Source: Enoplolaimus lenunculus
Lineage: Eukaryota; Nematoda; Enoplea; Enoplida; Thoracostomopsidae
Direction of reading: 5' to 3'
Length of the DNA: 64,000 bases
Assembly: GCA_030248215.1 (NCBI GenBank)
Contig: JASANG010001014.1
Coordinates: 124,001 to 188,000 of the forward strand
Position 1 is the first letter of the stretch. Each line of letters begins with the position of its first letter. The notes beneath the pieces were generated by a model, which had not been told where the DNA came from, made no database searches, and saw only the letters and a list, made by a program, of their open reading frames with translations. Below are positions 1 through 9,900 of this stretch, in pieces. Position numbers and translations under genes: made by a program.

Positions 1-2024
1 CCTCAAACCGGTATTTAGAACTTGCAAAATTCGCCTTCTGCTTTTCCCAAAACTTGTCTGGTTTGATAATATAGGCAGCGTGAATATACACAGCAAAATA
101 CTCCTAAACGAAAAAAATATGCGTATATTGTATAATAAATGCAAGAAATTATTCACAAGTACATATTTTTTGGGAAACTGACCACAAGTTTTCTAACACT
201 AACACACGTAGAATTCATAGGTTCGAGACTGCTCCCCGACGCTGAAGATTTTAGCCTCAAAAATAAAACTTTTGGGCGTCAAACATTGTTCTTGTATTTT
301 TTCACATGCCAGAGATAATATTATGGAAACGTGCAAGATATGTTTACATGTAATATACAAGCGATGAGACGTGAGCCATTGTTAAACAGAATTTTCCTTC
401 AAGAAACAGTAATTTTATCGGTGAAAACTAAACCCATTCAAATGTTTACGTCCGATTAAAAACGAGGAAGGGTGGGTGAAGCCCATCCCCCATACCGTCG
501 GATCCAGGAATACCAAAGTAATATGTCGAATTCAGCGCTTAAAAAGTGCATTCGTTAAATCAATAAATTCTCGGTGTTGGCAGCAGGTGAAAGCGCAATT
601 ACCATTACAATTCCCATCTAAATTCAGTTTCGGTTCTGATTTCGATAGCAGGTACAATTGGCATCAGAATCGTGATTTTTAATCGTTTCATATACCCATG
701 GTGCACAACACTAAATCGTAAGTATAGTTCATGCTCATAGGTCAGGGTGTAAAGCGGAACTGAATTACTTCGGAATTAGAATCGGAATCGGAACGGCAAA
801 GTTATACCGGAATCGGAATCAAAACTAAGAAACTTTGCGTCTTTTGGATAAGTTGTTGCCAAATTTGAAAATTCCGATTGCGTAGCTAGCCGTTCACTTA
901 CGTATCTGTTTTGGATGTTTATAAATAATTTATTCAGGTTTCTTTCCTTGCACAAAAAACCCTATTGTGCAGAAATCAAATCGTTTGTAACTGCAACCCT
1001 AATAATCAGTGCCAAAGTACAACCGGAATTCCGATTCCAGTTCTGACATTACAAAAAACCCTTTTGTACGCAAATCTAATCGTTTGTAACAGCAGCCCTA
1101 CCAGTTGTGGCATTTTTCCACATTCCGTTAGTATTTTACTAAAAAACGATAAAAATAAGACAGATTTTAGTAGCGCAGTATATAAACCTTGACAATCGCC
1201 TAAAATAAACCACCGAATGAGGTTAACACCTCAGAATTATAATCTTTCAACACCCCAAGATGATAATCTTTCAAACAATAAAATGTTTCATCAAAATCGA
1301 ATTAGCGAATCCTGATATTCTCGTCGGTCGGATATCCACCTTTCGACCATAAATACAAAAAATAAAACGTATTACGAAACTCCGAGCTTTGCTCGAAGTT
1401 TCGCTACGCTCAATAAAATGTAAATTACGTAGCAAACTTACATCTAATATTTTCAATATGGGCTTTACCGCACTCCACGGTGTTTTCGATCTCATGTCAA
1501 TAATGATGCAAAAACCAAGCTCTTTGATATTGTCGCTAAGATATATAATACATAGGCACAAGTTTTTGGGCACTGTACACGCTATATTTCAGCTGTTCTG
1601 CGTTTTAGAGATGTCAGTCTCCTCAAAACAAGTATTGATTAGACCGCTCAATACCTACCATGAACAGCAACGCTCATTGAACATATATACAGCTAATGAA
1701 CACGTTAGTGCTTTGCACAACAAATAAAAATGAAACAAGAGTGTACACGACGCTCGAGAAACGTTCAGTCATAAAACGACTCAAAAAGCATACGCATTCA
1801 AGAGAGATTGAAAAAACATACCTTGGAATGGTCATAAGATAATTGAGAATTAGTCTAACACTCTCAGGTTCTGGTCCATGATCTGACTGACACGGTGGAA
1901 AGATAACAATTGGACGTCCTGCACGGTCACGGCCTCCGGGTAAAAAAGCAATCTTTGCGCGAAGACTGCCCACTATTTCGGCAGCCTTCACGCCGCCTGT
2001 ACCCCCGCCAGGAGCAATACTCAT
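1..2024 (-). CDS. trio: Trio/Kalirin-like RhoGEF, first three exons (partial)
   Basis: Trio/Kalirin proteins are large multidomain Rho guanine-nucleotide exchange factors that begin with a Sec14 (CRAL-TRIO) lipid-binding domain. Three minus-strand exons encode the start of that domain: 2024-1822 (ATG start, donor GTATGT), 1535-1442 (acceptor CTTAG, donor GTAAGT) and 103-1 (acceptor TTTAG). Phases chain exactly (AG|C, then phase 0). Exon 1 has AFLPGGRDRAGRP (residues 26-38), exon 2 has GFCIIIDMR and AVKPILKIL, and exon 3 has IIKPDKFW and NFASSK. These match the human TRIO blocks with AYLSGGRDKRGGP, VIVDMRG, KPLLKIL and IIKPDNFW in the same order. The ATG at 2024 is the first in frame and gives about 24 residues before the domain. 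The spectrin repeats, DH-PH and kinase parts must lie beyond the left edge. SESTD1, which shares this N-terminal domain, is the main alternative but fits less well. Confidence 0.88.
104..1441. other. Trio intron 2 with transposon fragments
   Basis: No coding sequence is seen here. Around 744 a hAT-type end (CAGGGTGTAAAGCGGAACTG) begins a degraded MITE of GGAATCGG-rich sequence running to about 1,045. At 1,205-1,413 lies a 5' fragment of the Helitron-like family listed separately. The rest is AT-rich with no recognisable feature. Confidence 0.5.
1205..1413 (-). mobile_element. Helitron-like element, 5' fragment
   Basis: Read on the minus strand this starts A|TTGAGCGTAGCGAAAC, carries the CGAGCAAAGCTCG inverted motif, the segment like TCGAAAGGTGGATATCCG, and the GGTGTTAACCTCA block. 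These appear in the same order in the fuller copies at 10,097-10,870 and 46,303-47,727. The tandem-repeat core and the 3' hairpin end are missing. It ends 28 bp from the donor of Trio exon 2. Confidence 0.6.
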
Positions 2025-2177
2025 TGATTAATACAGACGAGATTCATACGTATGTAGTAAACAGAATGTTATGCAAGCATTGTATATTGTAATATATTTA
2101 CGCACCACTAACCTGCAAGCAAACAAACCTTATGCTAGCGAAAACACATATTTTACGCTGGCCGAAATACAGCGCAA

Positions 2178-2863
2178 CAAGGATGGACGGTCTCGGTCAA
2201 AAAAGCGAGACCGAGACTTTTGGTCTCGGTCTCTAATAAATCGCCGCCAAAATTTATTTGTTTTACTTTATTTACACCACTTAGGAATGGTGTCACAAAC
2301 GCAACGATTGAAATCTTTCAGATATCTATCTCCAACTTCAATTATAACAACGGTGCGCACATATGAAAATGAACTTAAGCGAATTATATTCGACTGTCAG
2401 TGCCAACTGCCAATATTAACGAAAGCATTCCGTGATGATCAACTCTGCAAAAAGCTCATTCACTTTGCTTGCGTTGTGTAATTTTATTTATTTGTTTACT
2501 TTTATACCCCCCATATCTATGCTGAAGCGTAAACCTAAACCTAAGCCATCCATGTCATAATGCAGTAGTAAGATAATCACTTTGAGGGAACTTGACACTT
2601 TAAAAATACTGTCATAGTGTTGAATGAAGTAAACAAATACCAAATTTTTAGTGGTTCGCGAGTGAACATTTAGTCTAAAATACGAGCAAAACATTGCTGT
2701 GTCCTTTCATCAGCTCAAACTAGCTCAGCTAATAGCAATTGTTTATCGTTTTTTTTTGCTCTTTGGCCTCGATTTGCAAACCGCCGAGGCTAAAGAAGAG
2801 CGGGACCGAGACCGACACTAGCCAAACCCGGAGACTTGCCGATACTGAGACCGCCCATTCCTG
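2178..2863. mobile_element. MITE, GGTCTCGGTC family (hAT-like ends)
   Basis: The left end is AAGGATGGACGGTCTCGG and the right end, read inversely, is CAGGAATGGGCGGTCTC. The termini are dense in GAGACCGAGAC repeats and the interior is AT-rich. The same interior recurs at 43,575-45,140 (split by an insertion) and 49,055-49,480, so this is an interspersed family. CAGGGATGG ends suggest hAT, but no clear 8-bp duplication is seen for this copy. Confidence 0.65.
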
Positions 2864-3359
2864 TTCACTATCCGTTATGCTAAAATATAACGTTTCACAA
2901 ACCGCTAAGTGTGCTTATCAACTTGGAGAACCGTTTTGAGGGGGGGCAGTTCAAAAATAAGTGGGCGACACAAAAATTTGGGAAGGGCGACCTGTGATGG
3001 GTGCGCCCAAAACTAAAAGTAATATATAATTCGTCTATTAATAATGTTAGTGACGCGAATTCTGCCACATCAACGGCAACTTCCACTGTCAGTCCGTCTA
3101 CAATGCAACCTGATCGACTCCCCACGACACGTTTGTTCATCATGGACCGAAAATTCAGTAGCTTCCTGCGTCTGAAGCAACATCAACTACTTATTCACAA
3201 ATTGTGGATATCGGAACTTGTAACTTAGTGGCATTCAGTCGTTTATTCTCTTTTACATTTTTATTACCTAGGCACGTATTATTCGCCATTTCGATAAATC
3301 GCAATATAAACATTTACCTACGTTAATTACGAAGAGCGATTCAATTGGCTCCAAAATAG
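2864..3359. other. Intergenic, no feature recognised
   Basis: AT-rich spacer between the GGTCTCGGTC MITE and a LINE relic. Short open frames occur but match nothing I recognise. Confidence 0.3.
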
Positions 3360-4115
3360 AATTGAGTCAAGCTTTGAGTATCGTTTCCAAATATTAATTA
3401 TGCAGAGCTCTGGCGGAAGCTGGATGTTTCAATTAAGAAATGCAAAGTGCGGAACATTGGCGGTAATAATTTTGCGGTGACAGAATTGATGTATATAGTT
3501 GAATATTTCAATGATCTCGGAATCTTACTTTGTTTTAACCTGAAATTTTCGAACCACTGTAATACAGTGAGCACCAGAGCATTCCGTCTAGTTAAATTAA
3601 TTTTAATTTTCAAATGTTTTACTGAACTCAGTTTAAAGGAGCTGTTATCTGTGTATAAATCATGTGTTACCCTTATGCGATTATTGTTCCCCAGTTTGAT
3701 CGCCGTATTTGTTAGGAGATATAGTTAAAAATTGAAAAATTCACCTGTATTTCACAAAAAAAATTAGTTCTAAAATTTAAATTAGAAAACATGAATTACT
3801 GTGCCATTTTAAGGTTTTTTAAGCTACACTCTCTTGAAAAACGCAGATTAATACAAGATTTGGTTTTATTTTATTAACATTTCCATGGTGACTGTGGGTT
3901 TGATCGTTCTGATTTTGTAGCTTTGTTTAACATTAGTTTTACAATGGAGCATGATTCCAGGATGTAGCAAGTGACATGTGATTTTGATACGGCTAAATAT
4001 AGCTATTTTCATAGAATTGTTCCAGTTTGTAACAATTTACCGTCAAATATAGATGGTGTTCCTCTGATACATGCGATGAATTCAAAATTTCTCCGCAAAA
4101 ATTTATACACAAATC
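3360..4115 (+). mobile_element. Decayed non-LTR retrotransposon (LINE) 3' part
   Basis: The frame near 3,409-3,720 reads like the end of a CR1/L2/Jockey-type reverse transcriptase: a KKCKV segment, then DLGILL, LKFSNHC, and LLSVYKSC, the usual order after the catalytic YxDD box. About 300 bp later, near 4,000-4,110, comes HRIVPVCNNLPSNI and AMNSKFL, matching the xxRVVxxWNxLP tail of these polymerases. Frames change between the pieces and the catalytic box is absent, so this is an old fragment. The exact clade is not resolved. Confidence 0.65.
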
Positions 4116-5014
4116 GCTGAAATTCTGCAATGTTTTCCGAAAATTTATTAACAGAATATCAAACACACAATCTTCAGATCTTAGGCGAGTAGATCTACCA
4201 CTAGCTAAGCATTCCATTAATTGATACATCAGAACAACTGACTCTCATGCAGTCTAAATAGTAATCTCACCCAAAAAACTTCATTTCAATCCGTTTCGGA
4301 ACCGTAGCCAGAGGTTGTGTTCTGATATTTGTGTAGCACTCATCGCAAGTCAGGAATAAGTGTTGTATTTTTCATATCAGCGATCTGTGAGAAACAAAAA
4401 TAATCGTAATTGTCAGATGAGCATACTTGCATCTGTTCGTCAGTTTGAACACCTATCGCTAACTGGTGATAGGTGTTATACGCATTTGTTAAGGTAACCC
4501 AGGTCAACGTGGTATTGGCAAAATATTCTTTAGGAAGGGCATGAAACAATTCCAGTAACTCCCGACTCTTAATTGTTATTAATACCCTTTCTAGCCACGC
4601 ACAAAAAAATTCGCTGTTTCTGAGCTGGTCGGCGCTAAGGATTAACCTTTGAAAAATCTTGGTTTCGGATGCGCAAAAACTTATTTATGGTTAGCAGCAA
4701 ACTGATCACATACAAACCTGCTGTATAGCATTTTTGTATTAAACTGAAAAAAATGATGGCATTGGCTGGGTTACAGAAACATTACTTAAACTCGACCTCT
4801 TAGTTGAGGTCGATTATGCACTTAAGTCAAGAAAGAGACTTAGCTTCTTTAGGGTCGCAATTTTTGATAAATTGGCAACCTGTGGAACTGTCAACTGTCG
4901 CATTTTAAAGTTACCACATGTAGCTTAAAATTGGCACTTAACTGTTTGTTTAAAACCTCCGACGTGGGGTCAACGCTAAGTAAAATTTTGACTTAAAGTC
5001 GGTATTCGACTTTT
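4116..5014. other. Intergenic spacer
   Basis: No gene seen. It holds a perfect short hairpin at 4,792-4,813 and a stretch around 4,385-4,500 that is loosely repeated near 5,505-5,690 (TCAGTTTGAAC and inverted copy; TATCGCNAANTGGTGATAG), suggesting remnants of one old repeat. Confidence 0.35.
4792..4813. repeat. Perfect 8-bp-stem hairpin
   Basis: TCGACCTC, loop TTAGTT, GAGGTCGA. No T-rich tail marks it as a terminator. It may be the end of a degraded foldback element. Confidence 0.6.
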
Positions 5015-5218
5015 GTCCCATGTATAGAATAGGGCCGGAACGTTTTCCGGCGGGACTGTGATAGAGTAAGCTTAAGCTTTAGACTAATTCTTTTGCTTAG
5101 GCTTAGGCTTAGTCTTAGGCTTTAGGTATTTGATCATTCTTACATTTAGGCTCAGGTTTAGGCTTAGGCGTAGGAATATGCTTACACTACTGTTCCGGTC
5201 CTGTTCTATGCATTGGCC
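5015..5218. mobile_element. MITE with TTAGGC core and 8-bp target duplication
   Basis: The ends are GTCCCATGTATAGAATAGGG and the inverse of CCTGTTCTATGCATTGGCC. The core is several TTAGGC hexamers. The flanks are an exact duplication, cgactttt (5,007-5,014 and 5,219-5,226). Sister copies are at 20,597-20,783, 34,253-34,428 and 38,985-39,150. The 8-bp duplication fits hAT or another 8-bp superfamily, but the GGYCCATG terminus is not a textbook hAT end. Confidence 0.85.
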
Positions 5219-5226
5219 CGACTTTT

Positions 5227-6190
5227 TATAGTCGTGTTTCTGCAACCAGCCAAATCCTCACATGATCAATGTAACCTTTGAACAGATTTAATAGTTCAGA
5301 CTGGGAAATGAAAACCCAAGTCTTAATACCTATGTCTCATTTCGGCAATCCAACTTAAGCTATAAAATAGAGACTATTGACGCTGTTCTTTTAAAAGCGC
5401 CATCGGCGGTTTAAGAGTAAGTGTTAAGGGCTTCTATTTTCTCATACCTAAGCAAAAAATGTAATCTAGAATCCAAACCCTGGGCGTCTCTTAAAGTAAT
5501 ATGGTCCGGTTTTCAAACTGACGAACATCTGCAGTTACAGATATCAAAATTTGTATAGAAGCAGGACAAATCAAAAGCAAACAGTGTGCTTAATTTTGAA
5601 CTTCGCTATCCGCTGGTTCAAAGTTACAGTATCTATCGCCAAATGGTGATAGTTGCTACACATATTTGAGAATGCGGGCTCTGTTATTTTTGCCATCTGA
5701 TTAATGTTAAACAAAACAAAGTAGTCACATAGCTATCGATAAAGCAAGTTAACGGGATCTGTTCGTTCTGCAAAAGGACACAAAAATTCTGTCAAAAAAT
5801 TGCATCAAATCGGATTCTAGGGTGCAAAGCAAAACTGCATTATATCGGAATCGTAACAGCAAACTTATACCGGAATCCGAACGACATATTTTGCTTTATT
5901 AACGGATAATTTATATTAAATTTGAAAATTCATAGATTCACAACGAAATTTTATTCATCAGGCAAACTTACATCACTCAACATTACAGTGATACGTATGC
6001 TGAATCTTTGGATTCAAGTCGAGACACACATATATGGGCCTAACTTGGCCAGTTTTTATATACAATTCTTGTATGACTGGCATGCAAGACAATCCTATCA
6101 CGCTCGGTTATCGTTACAAAAATATGAAAATCATAAGCAATTACTGCACATGGTATTTTTCAATTTCCCACGGTCTTAGGCACCATATAC
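5227..6190. other. Intergenic with MITE left-end fragment
   Basis: Mostly featureless. From about 5,819 a hAT-type end (TAGGGTGCAAAGCAAAACTG) with GGAATCG repeats resembles the left end of the element at 9,610-10,021. No gene seen. Confidence 0.4.
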
Positions 6191-6430
6191 CTGGGTGGCA
6201 CCGAATCCACGATTTGACCGAGTCCGAATCCATTGTAAACTTGCTGAATCCGAATCTTACATGTTGCAAATTTTAGTTCGTGTCCGACTTCAGTTTTGAG
6301 ATTAGTAACCTGAAACAAAACTTTTTATTAATATATACCATGTTATTTCAAATTTTTATTGTTTAAAAATTGCCGAACATTTTTGGATTCGGCTAATTTA
6401 TACCGAATCGGAACCGTTTTTGCCACCCTG
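6191..6430. mobile_element. hAT-type MITE with perfect 8-bp target duplication
   Basis: The ends are CTGGGTGGCACCGAATCC and, inverted, CAGGGTGGCAAAAACGG. It is flanked by ccatatac on both sides (6,183-6,190 and 6,431-6,438). The interior has GAATCCGAATC repeats and AT-rich sequence. Related sequence occurs at 11,385-11,550 and, inverted, at 58,612-58,858. Confidence 0.85.
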
Positions 6431-6494
6431 CCATATACGTGTTGGTACTATACGGTCTGCACGACCCCTGTTTGAAGTTCTGCCCAGAGTTAAT

Positions 6495-6565
6495 GACCAC
6501 GCCGGGAATCGAACCTCGGCCCTCTTGCGCTCGAGCCAAGCATGCAACCACTACACCACGCGGTC
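6495..6565 (-). repeat. tRNA-derived SINE head (tRNA-like, probably not functional)
   Basis: On the minus strand this has a box A-like TGGTGTAGTGG and a box B GGTTCGATTCC. A 7-bp acceptor stem forms between GACCGCG and CGTGGTC with one G-U pair. The D stem is weak, the anticodon stem is only about 4 bp, and the T stem has an extra base. It is therefore more likely a SINE head or tRNA pseudogene than a working tRNA. Downstream sequence to about 6,439 would be the SINE body. Confidence 0.6.
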
Positions 6566-6924
6566 GTTGCAACAACTTCTTATACCGGTATATGTGCACA
6601 GGCATGGCAATATTTGCTTTACATACACTTACGTGTACATATACCGACAATACGCATTATTATCGTACTTCGTGTTGATAGTTTTCTTTACGTGTTCTAA
6701 CTTGGCCTCGGTTAGTAGCGTCCCCGACACCGTGGCCTTAGTGTCAGCCTCGGCCCCGTTCCCGGTAAAAATCCTGGCCCCGTGCCACCTCTAGAATATA
6801 ATCAAACTATTTGTAAAAATCATGTACCTGATTTTCCTCTAAAATAAAAGAGCGCCGGTTTTTAATATGCGTGTGTATATATACATATGATCAAAATTCC
6901 AAGCGTTTTAGTTGACTGCTGATT
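6566..6924. other. Region upstream of WTAP
   Basis: Holds a GC-rich transposon end near 6,700-6,793 (inverted CTAGAGGTGGCACGGGGCC, hAT-like), then about 130 bp of AT-rich sequence up to the WTAP start. No core promoter motif can be called with confidence. Confidence 0.35.
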
Positions 6925-9900
6925 ATGGCGACAGAAGATCACGAACTATTTCAGAAATTTGTAAGTTTGTACTTGTATATATGGGGTTATATTAGGTGCT
7001 GGCGATTGTCGGGAGGCAGAAAAAATGGATGATGGGTTGGCCTGAGGGTTCCGATTATGGTACAACCGTATTTAAAAATTTCCGGTATTAAAATTTGGTT
7101 GGTGGAAATTAAGATATTTTACTAAAAAAATGACGACAAAAATTAAATATTAATCGCCGAAAATAAACCAGCGAATGTAGACTGTGCTTCCGTGGATTAG
7201 GAAAACCTAAAATACAGCAGATAAAGTGAATACGTATATACCTATCTCCAACTAGGGTTATTTCACCAATAATATTGCAAAAACGAAAATTAAAACGAAT
7301 TTTTCACATGTACTTGTATGTAAATACCTATTAAATTAAGTGAGCATTTTTTAGCGAAACTTCACAAAAGATCAGCTTTCTAAAGTTTCTCATGAAGAAG
7401 TCGTAAACGCGTAAGTTATGATGTTTTCTAAACTAATATATGCGTCACGGTTCCACAACAGGAACTAGGTCTGCCCGGAACAGGAACGGAATCAGAATTT
7501 GAAATTCATTACGGAATTCCTGTTCTATTTTTTCAAAATTTGCAATAACATGGTTTAAGCGAATTATCAGCGATTTCATCTTGAAATTGTGCAGAAACGC
7601 GTCATATTTTAATCTAAACTTATTAACAAAATTGAAGTACTTGCAAAGACATTCATTTAGACATAACAATTCTTCAAAAACAAAATTTTTAGTGTCTAAA
7701 TTATAATGAACAATTTGCTGCACGAATTTTGGCGAGAACAGGAATTCCTGTGGAACTCTGCTACATATACGCCAGTGTGCAACCGGAATTCCGGTTCCCG
7801 TTCCGGCATTTTTTCACCTTCCGGTTCCGGCAAATTTTTACCGGATTTAAAAATTCCGGTGTTAAAATTTGGCCGTTTTCTTAACTTTGCTAATTTTTAA
7901 GAATCTCCTTTGAAAGCCACTTGTACTCCGAATATAAGCCATTGATGGTGGATTTCACTTCAGTCGACGACGAAAATCTAAAATACAACAAATAAAATAA
8001 ATACCTATGTTCGACTAAGGTTATTTCACAAATAATAGAGCAAAAATAAGATTAAAATGAAATTTTTGGTGAAATACATTTTTCACTTTCCGGTTCCGGT
8101 TCCTAAAATTTTCAAATTCCGGTTCCGGTAAATTGTTATTCCGGTTGCACCCTGATATACGCGATATATTGAATGATGCCCTGTGTGTAAATTCCTAGAT
8201 AAATTGAAAGCTTAATCTGTCACTGTCAGCCGTGATAACTAGAAAATTTCAATCCAATCGAAAAACTCATTTGCTACAATGGCACAGTACCAAAATGAAG
8301 CGCTAGCGTTACGCTCAATTCTGAGATATCAACATTGATCATAGTGATACGTAGTAGTTTACTTTAAGGGGTTGTAAAATATTTTATTTATAATTATAAC
8401 AGTTGATGTGTTTTAAATTAAAGCAGTAGGTCTGACTTACTGTAAAAATTTTCGATAGACACAGACAAACCTCAATCACACTTACTTATACGTATATACG
8501 TTTTACAGGTTTTTGGCTCTCAAATATACTTACGAAGATATTGAGAAACAGAGCAAGAAAGGGAAAGGTAAAAACCTATATACAAGAAATTCGCTAAACC
8601 AAAACCTGAAAAAAGCTAATTACTCCTTAACCGCAGTTTTTGTTTAAAAACCGACACTGCAAATTTTTTCACGATGAGTTCAGGTCACTGTGTTTTTGTT
8701 GTAATTTTAAGTGATTGTTTTATCATAATTAGTGTGCGTTTTCTAATGACCAACATTGACAGTTCGGTAAATTACTTTTATATGTTTAGCCGATGACATT
8801 GCTTCACTATCGTCCGTGACTGCAGGTCAATGCTGGTCCGATGGCAATAATTCGAAAACAAGTCTTCGTTCGTCAGAGCAGAGCCTTAGAATGCAACAAA
8901 TCGAAGCAACACGACGTGAAAACGTTCTTGTCATGCGGCTGACAACAAAAGAACAAGAAGTTCAGGATTATCTGGTGCGTATACAAGCAATGTAATTTGA
9001 GCACTAAAGGGTTGTTGGACACGAAGAATTTCATTAAATTGTTTACAAATCTTCAAAACCGATAGTTAAATAGTTAGCTCATAGCTAATTTGCATATTAG
9101 CGTAATTGCTAAGCCTAAATTGGGACTTTGTAATATTTCACTAATTATTAGGGTTATGGTTTCTGGGTGCGAGGAATCTGAATAAATTGTCTACAAACCT
9201 TCAAAACCAATAATTGAGTAGTTAGCTAATTGCTAAATTGCATATAAGGATTGATAAGCCTAAATTAGGGCTTTTTACAATATTTCACTAATTAGGGCTA
9301 CAAGCAATCTAGTTTCATAAATGGTTTACAAACCTTCAAAACCGATAATTTAATAGTTAACTAATATTTAATTTGCACATTAGCATAATTGATACGTTTA
9401 AATAATGACTTTTAATTTTTTTCACTAATCAACACAAGTAGTCCCACTACGACTGGTACGTATTAGAGGAATATTTTAGTCCTAGGTCTGTTTTTACTTT
9501 TTTCGTGTATTTTAACCCACTAATTTCGTTTCCCGTTCTTCATTTTGAAAAAATCAGGTTAGGGAACCGGCTACTGTTTAAATTCCCAGCATTTCAGGTA
9601 TAAATAGATCATGGTGTAAAGCGGAACTCGATTATACCGGAATCGGAATCTGAACAGCGAATTTATAGCTGAATTGTAATCGGAATTGGAACTAGAAAAT
9701 TTGTGACTATACGGATGATTTGTGTAGACAAATATAATATTGATTTAAATGTGTCTGTTGGCTGGCAACAATTTTCAAAAACGACGCAAGAACAGATTTG
9801 CGATAATTTTTGGTACTGTAAAGCTAAACTACAATTAATTATAGATAAGTTAACTCATCAAAAGCAATTTAATAGATGAATAATGTAGAATTTTAATGCA

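Noticed and set aside
3001-3228. Open frame with TRLFIMDRK resembling the start of an LTR-retroelement protease
   Set aside because: Too short and without a catalytic DTG-type motif or neighbouring element parts.
6495-6565. Functional tRNA gene
   Set aside because: The anticodon stem is weak and the T arm has an extra base. It is better explained as a SINE head or tRNA pseudogene.
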